64,000 nucleotides of DNA, from positions 16,117,974 to 16,181,973 of the forward strand of contig NC_065536.1 in NCBI RefSeq assembly GCF_932294415.1. The letters are read 5' to 3'. The notes under the pieces were generated by a model. That model ran no database searches and was not told the origin of the DNA. It worked only from the letters and a program-made list of their open reading frames with translations. The DNA is from Quercus robur (taxonomy: Eukaryota; Streptophyta; Magnoliopsida; Fagales; Fagaceae). This document shows, piece after piece, positions 24,867 to 36,829 of the stretch. The position numbers were made by a program, and so were the translations under genes. How positions within the stretch are numbered: position 1 is the stretch's first letter; the number at the start of each line of letters is the position of its first letter.

Positions 24867-26854
24867 GTTTATTTGTTCTGTTTTTCAATCATGTTTCAGC
24901 ACTGACCCTCAAACCAGAAAATTATTGATTTCTTATTCATTAGATCCTTCCTGGATGTTCCATAATGGCTAGTCAATTTGGTAGAACTTGACCAACTATA
25001 TACATAAAATGGTGGATGTTGCCAGCCACAAAGTAGAAAATGCTGAGAAAGCATTGATCAAAGTGATGGTGATTGGTGATGTGACCCTGTGACCATGACC
25101 CTCAAACATGAGCTGTTCATGACCAGAAACAAATGTTGATGAACGATGAGAATGTAATGTACCAGATACTTTCAGATATTGTGTGAAAGAAAATTAGATT
25201 ATTTTCCATTCTCTTGTTTGTTTGAAGGCAATTAGGCTTCATACCTGTGTTTATTGAGAGCCATTAAGTTATAGAGTGGCCCTCCCCCCTCTTTATATCC
25301 CTTCTATCTTTATTCAGTAGTGATTCAGTACTCACCTTTTACCTAGTATTTGATCTCAAGAGTCAAGACCACGACTGTGATGCATAAATTTTGGCTTAAA
25401 TGAGTTGTAGCCCTTCAGATTGGTGCATGTCAATACTTATTGCAATTTTAACTAATTAAGAGAATCGATACACTTCAACATTTATCAATCTTTTGATAGG
25501 TAAGATACATGCACACAATGGGTCTCAGAGCCAAGGCCAAACCTTCCATCTAGAACCTATAAGAGAAGGAGGTGCTAGTTATGCTAGAACTCATTGACAA
25601 TTCATCAATCTTAGACTAAATTTTTTTTATTTTTAGGGGGGAGGGGTTTGGACTAACATTGAAAAACCTCTAAGCTATAATCATGATATGAACAGTACCG
25701 GGTTAACTTGGCTAAGCCCGAGTGTGATTTGTTAACAAGCTTGAAAATCGGTTGGAATTGGTTCGAGCTGAACCTGTGCTTGAATTTATCAAACATGACC
25801 TAGTCAAGCTTGAAAGCTACTGCTTGGCATGGCTTCTTTACACACTTACAAGGATATAATTGCACTGCTTTAGTTAGTGCTTCTTTAATTTATCTTTGAT
25901 AAAATTTGGGGCCAAAACCATACTCAGCTTCTAGGTAGAGTTGTAGTTTTTTTCAAGGTGGAATATATTCTATATTCACATGCGAGTTGTTCGGCTTTTT
26001 AAGTTTGAGTTCCACATTGGATAATAACCTCAAATTGAGTGGATAATATACTATAACTTGGTCCAGACCCATAAACTTAAGTTTTTGAGTTAAGTAATAC
26101 TTTTATATGTTTTGTGTTAAGTTAATTCTTGTTATCTCTCCCCATATGATAATTTGAAACATTTAATAAAAGTAGTTCAACCCACACAAAATAATAGTTA
26201 GTGCAATCCATTGTACTCCAACCAAATCAAGTGGTGTTCATATAAAAAAGAAAAAGAAAATAAAAGACATGAAGTAATTATCTGGGAATAGTATAAAATG
26301 AAGTTGATAAGGATAGTTCCCCTCCCCATGCGGGAATGTTTCAGATAAAGTATGGAGAAAGAAGAAAAAAAAAGCATTTGGCTATTATGTTTCTTTTCAT
26401 ATTTGTAGACTATAGTCATTGATGATGTAAATGTGGGTTTTTGTGGTTCTTTTATTATGGACACATAATGTGAATGTGATGGATCAATTTTTAGACACGA
26501 GGAAGCTCTTATTCTTACCCTAATTAAATGGAAATTGGCTCATTAAGTTATTATTCACTATTTTGGAGTTAAGAGTTTGAGAGTAGTCTTTTCTCTCCAC
26601 ACACCCTCCTTTATCTTCTATAGCCACCATCAAGTACAAGGGATTCAAAGCTGTAGTGGAGGGTTCATGTAATGGGAGGTTTGCTCTTAACCTAAACTTT
26701 TGCATATGCTATGAAATCGAAATGAGTATATGTATATAGAATAAAATCTAACAATAGGCCAAGGAGATTCCTCTAAATTGGTTTAAAGAAATTTTCTTTT
26801 TCTTTTCTAGTATCAAGAGAAAATCTTGAATAACAAACTTTCTAAAAAAGAATG

Positions 26855-26885
<31 letters not shown>

Positions 26886-27488
26886 CACAATCCTCCTTCG
26901 AGATATAAGTACCTGTTGGTGACCTCCAAAAGTATGCAAAAATGACAATACACCCCTTGAGCTTTGTAATTTTGTAATACTAACAACAAATATGATGAAA
27001 TTACCATTTTATCCTTGATTTACTTGATTAAGCAATTCAATTAACTTAGTTTTTGGGTAAATTGTGTAACTCAATAACAAAATAGGCTTTTCATCAATAA
27101 GCCAAGGGAGAGATAAGAATATTATCACTTAATGAAGGGCATGCATGAATTTAGTCAACAACATTAGAGTTATTTATTAAGGGAAATTAAGAATATCAAA
27201 TTAGTTTTAATGTTCATCACAAAGTTCAAGGAGATGACTGTCATTTTGCAAAATTATGTAGGTGCAAAATTATGTAGGTCATTGTCATTTCCTTATACCT
27301 GGAGGAAGATTGTTTTAATTATCCCTTAAAAAACAAAAAATAAAGAGTAAATACAATACTTTTTGATATATAGCTTTTGGTGCGATGGTGATGGGAGGGG
27401 TAAGGGTTGGAGTTTAAGTCTTCAGGAAGAAACTTCACACACATATACACTTAAATTAGGTTAGAGTATAATTTCAATCTTGTATATA
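24867..27488. other. Long gene-free stretch
   Basis: I find no gene or recognisable transposon domain in these 2.6 kb. It has a 32-base A-run near 26854-26885, and an isolated phrase near 25690-25800 (GGTTGGAATTGGTTCGAGCTG) of the kind found in non-autonomous hAT elements, without ends that I can define. Confidence 0.45.
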
Positions 27489-28102
27489 TAGGGGTGTTCA
27501 CCAAACTACATAAATTGCACCAAAACAGCCCGCAAAATTGCATAACCGCACCGCACTGCAAGTAACAATACACCGCACTGCACTGCACCACATGGTACAG
27601 TGCGGTTTGCGGTTTTATAATAAGAAAACCGCACAAACCGCGCCACACCCTTTCTATATATTAATATATTTATTTATTTTTAATATTAAATATATTATTA
27701 ATAGTTTAATAACCCTAGTTTTCTAAAAAAAAAAAAAATTTGATAACCCTAGCAAGTGTTGACTAGAAAAGCCAACCCAAAATAAAGAAAAACTAACTAA
27801 ATAATTTAAAACTTGGCAAAAAAAAAAAAGGAAAAATTAGTTTTGGGATGGGTAGGAAATGCTCAAAATTTGAAAAATATACCAACTTCAAACCTCATCT
27901 TATATATAGCACCACACATGTGACCGCAGAAATGAAGTGTGGTGCAGTTATGATTTTGGTTAAACTCTAAACTGCACCGCACCTTATTTTTGCTATCACA
28001 TGTGAGGTGCGGTACAGTTATGATTTTAGTTAAACCGCACTGCAAAGTGCAGTGCTAAAAGTGACCCAAAACCGTACCGCACCACAACCGCGAACACCTC
28101 TA
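27489..28102. mobile_element. hAT-like element with GTGCGG-rich ends, 614 bp
   Basis: The ends are TAGGGGTGTTCACC and, on the complement, TAGAGGTGTTCGCGG. Flanks TGTATATA (27481-27488) and TATATATA (28103-28110) agree at 7 of 8 positions, although the right flank is inside a TA run. Subterminal zones carry many copies of GCACCGCAC / GTGCGGTTTGCGG on both strands, in strong contrast to the AT-rich surroundings. No transposase is present. The arrayed subterminal words resemble transposase-binding repeats of hAT elements. Confidence 0.65.
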
Positions 28103-29139
28103 TATATATATATATATATATATAAAGAATAAAAAAAAAGGTTATCTTTTATATTTTCTAGAATCATACATGGCCCATGTTAGAAAATTCTGTCAGCAAA
28201 AAATGAATATTAACAATCAAATTTTTGTTTTTAAATATTGAAGATGTGATAAAATCTAATCAATTTATTTTAAAATATAATTTTAAGAATTTTACAGTTG
28301 AATTACCCTAAGGACTTAAATATATATATCATAAAATAAATAAAATTAAACCCCGTATATATCATAATAATTTAATAAGTGATGTACAAACTCGTCTCTT
28401 CCAAATGATCAAAGGACAAAGGCCAACCTTTCACACTTGAAGAAGACAAAATTCTTTAACTAACATTCTGATTTGACAAAGAGGTTTGTGACTGTCACAG
28501 TCTCGTATAAAAAAAATCATAATTATTCCATAATCAAGCTAAACGCCATCTTAAAAAATATTATGACTGTCATGGATTCTTGACTTTTGGAATGATCCCT
28601 TATATGTGGAGGGTGAGAAATATAGAAGTCTTGATTATATTGACTATTTTTTTTTCTTTATAATTCAAATTAAGAGAGTCATTTTTATATATTATAATCC
28701 TCTTTTCTTCCTCTAAAAAAAAGTATTATAATTCTCTTTGAAATTATTTTTTATTTTCATATGAGTGATGGTTAATTATTATTTATTTTTAGTGGACTAA
28801 CATAGTATTTATTGTTTTGAAAGAACTAACAAAGTAGTTACTAATTTCTATATTTGTAATTTTCTCAAAAAAAAAAATGTTCATGTTTGTTAGAAACATA
28901 TCTTGGGTAATTTTATATCAGCTTTTGACATTTGTCGACTTGTCACCAATTAAACCAAAAGTTAATATTAAACAGTCTATTATATACTAATTAATACTAA
29001 AGTTTCTGCTATCCATGTTTAGCTTTGGGTCCCTTGGAAGGAATTTCTAATTCAGTGACTGAATATGTACCTCATACCATGACATATACATTGCCTTCAT
29101 CAGTGGAAAAAGAGAGATATGGTAATATTCTCCAATGCA
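28103..29139. other. Gene-free AT-rich stretch upstream of the defensin-like gene
   Basis: A TA microsatellite (28100-28123) is followed by AT-rich sequence without recognised features. The last few hundred bases presumably hold the promoter of the downstream secreted-peptide gene. Confidence 0.45.
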
Positions 29140-29147
29140 CTATAAAG
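29140..29147 (+). promoter_or_regulatory. Candidate TATA box of the defensin-like gene
   Basis: TATAAAGA lies 43 bp before the start codon at 29183. Initiation about 30 bp downstream would leave a very short leader, which is plausible but unproven. Confidence 0.5.
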
Positions 29148-29182
29148 AGAGCAAAGAGCACCAAGTAATTAACTCATCAGAG

Positions 29183-30312
29183 ATGGCGAAATTCTCTACT
29201 TTGTGTTTGCTGCTTATCATCCTCGTGATCATCTGCGGTAAATATTTCAAACTTAATTATTTTGTTGATTAATCCATTTTACTCTATTTGATCTACTTTG
29301 ATTTGCTATGTTAATCCAACATAAGGCATAAGTGGTTGGTGAGTTTGCTTATTTTTGTACTTACATCATGAATATGTGGTCTTTGGCTCTCTTAGTGAAA
29401 CCATGCAAGTCACATATCTCATGTGCTTTTACATTAATTTTGGCTTCTCACTTGTAAGAAAAATATGTAGCCGTAAAAGAAAGTAGCCAGTTTCTTTCTT
29501 TTTTGGATAGGAATACTGAAATTTCATTCAACTAAAAGAAAGTAGCCTATTGATATGATCCTATACATTTTTTCTTCTTTTTTTGCGGCCGAAAAAAATA
29601 GTGTTTCACAAATTCTGAACAAAATGACCCTTAATTTACTTCAGCTCCAAATCTTTAACTTCTCTTGTCACTTAAAATGTTAGTGAACCTTCATTCATAA
29701 AAGATAAATAAAAATTGTTACGTACTGAAAGTCTGAAACACTCATTTCTTTTCATTTATACTATGCTATAGCTCTAAAATAAAATTCAAGATCTACTGGC
29801 CACATCATCCTACTTTAAACTAGCTATATATACAAAAATTAACGACAAATCAAACAAAATAACAGTAAGAATTAAATTAGGTTAGTATTACCCAATTAAA
29901 ATGAAATTTTGATTTGATTATAGTCAAATATCAAGTCAATTAATTAATTGTGACCTAAGTGAGTGATCATAGCAAAGCACAAAGTTACAAGTTTAATTAA
30001 TGGAGAGAATCCAAAATAAAAGATAAAAAAAAATTATCTATATATATTGTTATCACAACATTTTTAGAGGTCATAGCTAGAGTCATAATTTTGCTTCAGT
30101 GATTGATGAAGTGCAATTCTGAATTTGTGGACTAAACAGATGAGAGAATGGTGCAAATGGCAGAAGCAAAAGACTGCCACAAAGTTTGGAACTGCAAGGG
30201 AGATAACCATTGCTGGGAAGACTGTAAAAATCGATACAGTGGAAAAGGAATGTGTGACTTATACACAGCACCTGGTGTTCCCAAGCAGTGCTTTTGTGCA
30301 TACAAATGTTGA
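29183..30312 (+). CDS. Secreted defensin-like cysteine-rich peptide
   Basis: Exon 1 (29183-29237) encodes the hydrophobic signal peptide (MAKFSTLCLLLIILVIIC). After a 902-bp GT-AG intron, exon 2 (30140-30312) encodes the rest, 75 residues in all. Eight cysteines at 31, 37, 43, 47, 57, 69, 71 and 75 give spacing 5-5-3-9-11-1-3. CxxxC (43-47) and CxC (69-71) are the hallmarks of the cysteine-stabilised alpha-beta fold of plant defensins and defensin-like proteins. The intron falls exactly between signal peptide and mature region, the usual structure of this family. The peptide is probably exported and acts in defence or cell signalling. Which of these cannot be told. Two damaged paralogues lie downstream (34906-35678 and 36706-36829), so this is the surviving member of a small local cluster. 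Confidence 0.88.
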
Positions 30313-31161
30313 TGTGTCACGTTTCCATCTTAATTAATTATTGTACTTAAACCCAAGGAGAAACTTATCGATAATTATATAAAATAATGAAAAGCTTTCG
30401 TAGATTATATGTTATCATCCATGTGTTAGGAAGATAATGTTATATTACTGTTTAATTTATAATTGGTGCTATGTTTTGTTGTTGTACACTTGACATATTG
30501 CTTTATGACAATGTAAATATTTAATGGTAATCTTTTTTAGCAGAAGATTAGATAATGGCACCCAAATGAATGACAGAATGGCTTTGTTCAACAAAAAGAT
30601 TTGTTCCTTTTTTTTTTTTTTTTTTGGGTATATAGTCCAAGAAAAATGTTTAAGTAGTTAATTTGGAAAACGAGATGAATTAAATTACACAGAAAATTAC
30701 AATCTACATCTTTGTGATTTATTAGTCCTTCCAATTTAGTCAATGAATTTTCATTTGTTATATTCAACCCCTTAAAATTAAGAAGACTAAAATGAAATTG
30801 CTAGGGTTAATTGTGGCTAAATTGTGATTGGACCAAACCAAATGGGGTCAATTGTTTGTCCAATAAATGCAAAATCCGTTAATTTAGACAAACCCCTAAT
30901 AGTTTCATTTTAATCTAAATTTTAGGGAGTAAAATGTAGCAATTAAAAGTTTTGAATTTAAATTATGATGATAAAGTCAAACTATGGGAGGGAAATTGCA
31001 GTAATCCTAAATTATATTAATGAAAAGGTGGACTTAGAAATGATAATAGGGTGAGGCAGGGTTGGAGGACGTTGTAACCCTACCCTTAATTTAGTTTTAA
31101 AGCAGACCTAAGGAATTTATGGATTTGATTATTTGGGTATTAACCCATTAGAAACTGGGTT
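30313..31161. other. 3' flank of the defensin-like gene
   Basis: This contains the probable 3' untranslated region, a T-run near 30608-30625 and AT-rich intergenic sequence. ACTGGGTT at 31154-31161 is the left target duplication of the following hAT-like element. Confidence 0.45.
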
Positions 31162-33274
31162 CAGGACCGACTGAAACTATAGGCCATTTAGGCCACTGCC
31201 TAAGGCCCCACCTATAAGAGGGCTCCAAATAATAATAATATAATATATAATATTACTTTTTTATTTGAGAAAAAAAAAATTACAAACAACCATCACCAAA
31301 TCCCATCAGGCCATGAAGGCCCGTTTGTCACAGAGGCCTGTTTCTCAAAAAAAAAAAAAAAAAAAAAGAAAAGAAAAGAAGAAAAATAGAAGAAGATTTC
31401 AAACGGCCATCACCAAATCCCATCAGGCCATGAAGGCCGAATTTTTTTTTCTAAATAACAATAAATATTAAAAAATTTAGTTAATTGTCACGTTTCAAAA
31501 CAATGTTGAAAACTAGCATCTCGAGTGTCTAAAACTCGAGTCTCAAGATAAAAATCGAGTTTTTAAGTCTCGATTTGTAAGTGGATTACTTTAAAGTGGA
31601 AAAAAATTAAGCTGAAAATCGAGTTTCAAAGACTCGATTTCCATAAATTGAATAAAAACGCCGCTATAGGTCTATAAAACGTCACTATAGGGCTTAAAAA
31701 CGCCACTATAGGACTCCATAAATCTGTACTTATGAAAAAAATTTCCAGGAAAACGCTGTTATAGAGCTTTAAAACGTCACTGAAAGGCTTAAAAACGCCA
31801 CTATAGGTGAAATTTTTTTTGCATGAAACTCGAGTCTTAAAGACTCGAAATCTATGTGGCATTTTCACGCTTACACAGCGAGTCTTTTGGACTCGAGATG
31901 CTACTTTCCTTTATTGTTACAAACGTTGTCTAACTAACTATATACAATTCTTTTGCATTGCTGTTTTGCACATTACCTCCATGAAGGCCCGTTTCTCACA
32001 GAGAAAAAAGCTGAAGTGACAATGTGACATGAAGGCTAATCCCATCAGACCATCACCAAATCTCTAGCTTGCAGAAGAAAAGATTACAAACGGCAGAAAT
32101 GTTTAGCTTACAGAAGAAAAGATTACAAAAGGCAGAAAGAACTAAGAAGAGACAAATAAGAAAAGAAAGAAGAAAAAAAACACTCACTCTCTGACTCTTT
32201 CTATCTTGATTCTAAAAAAAACACTCATTAGTTGGCTTACTCATCAACTGGTGTTGGCAATAAACTTGGTTTGTTCATTGAAGGTTCGTTTTTTGTTTTT
32301 TCTTCCTTTCTCTCTTTCGTCTTCTTCATGTTTGCTGCTGGGTGTCTCAGTTTTTTTTTTCATGGGTGTCTGGGTTTTTTTTTTTCTTTTGAAGAGGAGT
32401 TTGCTCACGGGTGTCTGGGTTTTATTTTCTTTTTGGCTAAACTTTAGTTTGGTTGTTGTACTCGTAACTTTTTTTTTGTTTGTTCTCTTAAATATAGATT
32501 TCTTTAGATTCCTCTAGAAGCCTTTTGAATGGTCTGAATAGTCAATAGACCCACTTAAAGAGAAGAGTTAAAGTATTGATTCTAAGAAGTTCTAGTTTTA
32601 CACGTTTTTTATTTTTTATTTTATTTTTTTATTTTAGGAAATCAGATTAGTGGTATGGAAGTTAAGGTCACGTTCTCTTCTCTTTTCTTTTTCTTTTTCT
32701 TTTTCTTTTTTTTTTTAAGAAATCAGATTTAGAGGGATAATGGGCTGGTCTTAATCTTAGTGGATCAAGTTAAGTCTTACACATTTTACTAGTGGGCTGG
32801 TCTTAGTGTTAGTGGATCCAATCAAGTTGAGTCCTACACATTATGCTAAAAAAAAGGGTTTACTGCTATACAAAAAAAAGAGTATTAATAACAAAATTAT
32901 AAATTTAGAATAATTTACTTTGTATTAATATTAATTTTAATTTTTTTTGTGCAGGTTTAAAGTGTAAAGTGATCATATTAAGTAAAGTTGAAATTGTGTT
33001 TTTGATAAAATAGGTTCTATTGTTTTATACATTAAATTTATATTATTCTAGTTAAATTGTAATTTTTTTTTATTATAGACTGTGTTTCATTTATTTATAA
33101 ATATTTTTTAATTACAAATGTCTACTAGAAAATATCTATCTGAATATGAAAAAAAAAAAAAAAAAGACAAGAGAAGAACTAATTGAAAAACATATATGAA
33201 TTTATAATTAAATATAATAAAAGGCCCCTTTAAAGCTTTCGCCTAGGGTCCCCAAATTCATTGAGCCGGCCCTG
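31162..33274. mobile_element. hAT-like element, 2.1 kb, with nested insertion
   Basis: The left end CAGGACCGACTGAAAC and the complement of the right end, CAGGGCCGGCTCAATG, share the CAGGGCCGGC-type terminus of plant hAT elements. Target duplications ACTGGGTT (31154-31161) and ACTGGGTC (33275-33282) agree at 7 of 8 bases. Subterminal AGGCC/GGCCT words (TAGGCCATTTAGGCCACTGCC) fit. There is no intact transposase: the interior holds a duplicated CCATCACCAAATCCCATCAG block (about 31290 and 31411), a nested TIR element (31499-31918) and low-complexity sequence. It separates the intact defensin-like gene from its broken paralogues. Confidence 0.75.
31499..31918. mobile_element. Nested TIR element with ACGCCACTATAGG repeats
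   Basis: The ends share AACAAT(N)10TAGCATCTCGAGT, about 28 bp inverted with several mismatches. Next to them are repeated ACTCGAG / CTCGAGT palindromes (for example 31549-31577, 31830-31845). The middle holds at least five imperfect copies of AAAACGCCACTATAGG (about 31665-31810). No convincing target duplication was found. It lies inside the 2.1-kb hAT-like element and so was inserted later or captured. Confidence 0.55.
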
Positions 33275-33419
33275 ACTGGGTCAAGTGTGAGATTCATGGA
33301 TTTCTAATAAGTCAATTCACTTTTGTAATTTTTTAATTAAAAGATTCTACATTATTTGAAAAGATATATTATAATTCCGTAGCCATGTAGACATTGACAT
33401 TAACAAAAATTAAAAGAAG

Positions 33420-33953
33420 GATCAATAACACTTATTTTTTAAATTTAAAGGATCAATATCAATATCACTTCTTGTTGTTTTTGGAAGCAAAGCTCTGCAT
33501 TGATTAATAACAATATAAGGAAGACTATTACATCATAATTGATATAAGAAAAGACTATTACTTCATAATTAACAATAAGATAAGGAAGGACTATAACTTC
33601 ATAATCCACAAGGATCAATAAGTAATTCTTTGGTACTCCTAAAGTACGAAGAATTGTACTCTCTCCTCTCACATTTATGGTAGGGATTACTTATTAAATT
33701 CATTGTGGGGTCCACCATGAATGTGAGAGAAAGGAGCACCATTTTTCCATGTTTCGAAAATACTTAGAAAATTTTCAGGATCCTTTAAAAAAAAAAAAAA
33801 AAGAATTTTCAAGATCAATAGCACTGATTAATAACACCCATTTTCTTTTCTTTTTTTGTTGGAAATAAAGCCCTGCATTAATTAATAATAATATTAGGAA
33901 ATAGTATAACTTCATAATTAATAATAATATAAGGTAGGGCTATTACTTCATAT
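33420..33953. repeat. Degenerate repeat modules
   Basis: The block AACAATATAAGGAAGACTATTACATCATAAT recurs, with changes, at about 33511, 33545, 33583 and 33885-33950, and again right of the MULE-like element at 34806-34835. The longer unit GGAAGCAAAGCTCTGCATTGATTAAT is present at 33482 and, diverged, at 33861. It looks like an old duplicated segment expanded in steps. Confidence 0.5.
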
Positions 33954-33962
33954 ATAATTAAT

Positions 33963-34783
33963 GAAATGGGTTTAAGTTACACCTAGTGTAACTTTACAAG
34001 AGTTACATATTTTTAATTTTTTAGGCCATTGATTTGTATTAGATTTAAGGGTGAAAAAACATTAGTATATAGTGTGTTATTATTAATGTTCTCTATAAAT
34101 TAGTAATTTAAGTCATTAAAAAAAAATTGCATTAATTCTCCACTCTCCACGTCATCATCTTCTTCCCCTCTCCCTAGAGATAAGCTTAATATTCCCCATG
34201 ACATGGACTCTCTCTCTTCGTCAATCTCCATCGAGGCGTATAGTTATGTAAAAGTTTGCATTACCTTACAAGGTCAAAATCTGTTTCATTAAAAGCATTC
34301 AAAATATTTAAAACTCTTTTCATAGCACTCAAAAACCTCAAGCTGGCCCTTAGTTAGAACACTCCCAGATTCAACTTAATATTACTTTTGTTGTATATTT
34401 TAGAAATCATGACATGCTGATCTTCAGAATTTGGCAAAAATAAATCAAAAAATAAAATATTATCAATTCGTCTTCTTCTCTGGGTTCACGTTTAAGAATA
34501 GAGAGAGAAGCTAGCAATTAAAATTTTGATTTGGGGTCGGATGAATCTATTTCTGAACCGAGAGAGAGAGGGATTTTGGGTCTATTGAATCCATTTGGAG
34601 AATTAATGCCCTTTTTTTTTCTTCTATTTAATAAGAAAAGTTAATGCCTTAAACTACTATTTCTAGAGAACATTAATAATATGATTATGAGTCTTTTTTC
34701 ACCTTTAGATCTAATATAAATTAATGATTTAAAAAATGAGTAACTTTTAAGAAATTACACTAGGTGTAACTTGAATACATCTC
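33963..34783. mobile_element. MULE-like element with long terminal inverted repeats, 821 bp
   Basis: Terminal inverted repeats extend for roughly 180 bp (left GTTTAAGTTACACCTAGTGT; complement of right ATTCAAGTTACACCTAGTGT, continuing with about 80% identity through GTATTAGATTTAAGG and TATTAATGTTCTCTA). A 9-bp duplication ATAATTAAT flanks it exactly (33954-33962 and 34784-34792). Long TIRs plus a 9-bp duplication fit Mutator-like elements. No transposase is present. It ends 122 bp before the start codon of the broken defensin-like copy, in its presumed promoter. Confidence 0.72.
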
Positions 34784-34905
34784 ATAATTAATACTAACAA
34801 AGTAACAATATAAGGAAGGACTATTACTTCAAAATTAATTTGTTGCTTCATACAATGAAATATGGCTTTGTTGGAAATAAGATTGGTACCCAAGTGCCCT
34901 CAAGG

Positions 34906-35678
34906 ATGGCAAAACTCTCTATCGTTTGCTATGTTCTTCTTCTCCTAATGATCAGCAGTGGGAAATACTTCAAAATTTATAATTTTATGATTTATTTCTC
35001 TCTTTTATGTGATGTATTTGATTTTCTTTGTAAATCCAAAATAGGCTAGGTGGTTGGTGGCTAGGTTTTTATATCCATTTCTCCCTTTTTAGAGATCAGC
35101 TTCGGGAATATGTGTCAAACATTTCTTGTTCATTCATTTCTCCTTTTTATACGATTTATTTGATTTCCTTTGTAATTGTATATACATTATTTGGGTATGA
35201 TTTTTATCTTTTGGGATTTGAAACTAAAAAGACGTTATTGAAGAAGAAGTGACCATTACTGAAGAACAGTTTAGAAGAGTTACAAAAGAAACAAAAAACA
35301 AAGAAAGACGAAATTAAAATTTTCTCAACAAGAGTTTTCAAACAATTTACTGGAAACACCACGGCAAAATTGTCAAGTAAAGATACTCCATTAATTAGTT
35401 TTATATATATATATATATTATCATAATTATTTTTTGAGGCAAAAACCAAAGTCATAACTTAATTAAGTTTCTTTGTGATTGATTCAATGTCTACTGTGAC
35501 TGTGTAGGTGAGAAAATGGTGCCCATGATTGAAGCAAAAGATTGCTACAAAGCTTGGGATTGCAAGGGTGATGGCCGATGCCGAGCGGGCTGTCAAAACC
35601 ATTTCAAAGGACGGAGTGTGTGACTTATTCACTGCATCATCTGTTCCTAAGCAATGCTTTTGTGTGCACCCATGTTAA
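34906..35678 (+). pseudogene. Broken defensin-like paralogue
   Basis: The copy has the same two-exon layout as the gene at 29183. The signal-peptide exon (34906-34960, MAKLSIVCYVLLLLMISS) is intact, but the donor that reads G|GTAAAT in the intact gene is here G|GGAAAT (34960-34966), so the normal splice site is lost. Exon 2 (35508-35678) keeps cysteines in the family spacing up to the fourth, then one extra base near 35611-35613 shifts the frame and creates TGA at 35621. The shifted frame after it still carries the CxC and final cysteine. AATAAA occurs at 35709. A cryptic donor (AGCA|GTGGGA) might be used, but the frameshift would remain. Confidence 0.82.
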
Positions 35679-35714
35679 TGCCACATGTACTAAAAATGTT
35701 GGTGTTAAAATAAA

Positions 35715-36705
35715 TTGAACTCTATGGTCGTGGATCATGGTTATGAATTTTATACAATCAAGTTTAAGAATGATTTATATGACATATGCAACTAGTGGAT
35801 TTTGACTCTTCCTAGTTACCGAGCATCCATTCAATCCTTGTGAATTGTGATTGTATATTTGGTGTTTGTTGTGGGACGGAATAATTGGAATAAAAATCCT
35901 ATGTATTAATTATTATTAATAATAATAATATTTTTAAAGACATACTTTGAGAAAATCCTTTAGCAAAAGGGATATCTTGGAAATCCTTTCTTTTTCATGA
36001 CAAAACCAAAATAAACATCTAATTTTGTTCAGTTTTGTATTTTACTGATCATGTAAAACTCATTCTTTCTTTAAAATTAAATTACCAAATTTAAAATGGA
36101 ATGAAAACCAAACAATGACATATTATAATTAGTGGAACATAAAATATAGTACTTAAAATGAGATATAGGATTTGTAATTGAAGAGTTGCACATATTCAAA
36201 GTTTATTAAAGTAATCAAAGAATTTTGAACATCTCGTCATGAAAGAAAAAAAAAAATGCTTTGTTGACAATACCTTAAGGAAATGCATTGGCATTTATTT
36301 TTTTGGGCGCAAAAAGTGAAATAATGAGCACAAGATTGAAGGGTAAATTGGGTGGGTTTAGTAGTGGAGTTTGCAGGTATATAAATCAACTAAACTTGGA
36401 GGTCTCTACTTAGTTGAGGGACCAAATTGAGTGCTACCAAAATATATGGACCAAATTGACGGTGATTCTAAAATGTAGGGACAAAAATAATATTTTTGTA
36501 TATTTTTTTAGGCAATACCCAAAGCGATAATGAAGCAAACATGATTTTAATCATTTTTCTATTAGAAATGGTAGAATTTGCCGTTTACCTCAACCAACAT
36601 GTTATTTATTTAGATGATAATTTTTTGGGGTTTGTAATTTTCTTTTGGGGCTTATTTTATATAACATAGAGGTTAATGGCCCTTGTTATTGTTCAATTGG
36701 GAAAA
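35715..36705. other. Gene-free AT-rich stretch
   Basis: No gene is recognised between the two defensin-like relics. Sequence similar to a GGGACCAAATTGA-type repeat (36413-36485) suggests an old transposon, but I see no ends. Confidence 0.4.
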
Positions 36706-36829
36706 ATGGTAACTTTAGTGTGGTAGAAGCAGTAGATTGCTGTGATGCTTGGTGATATAATGTACTGGGAGAGTGCACTTTTTCCCTCCATCTAGAATTC
36801 CTAGTCAATGTGTTTGTCCATATCAATGT
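36706..36829 (+). pseudogene. Second defensin-like relic, exon 2 only
   Basis: The segment reads GTAGAAGCAGTAGATTGC (VEAVDC, compare MAEAKDC in the intact gene), then CDAW followed by an in-frame TGA, and after a frame change PSRIPSQCVCPYQC (about 36786-36829), matching the PGVPKQCFCAYKC end of the intact gene. Several cysteines of the middle part are lost and the region between is shortened. No matching signal-peptide exon was found upstream. Confidence 0.7.
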
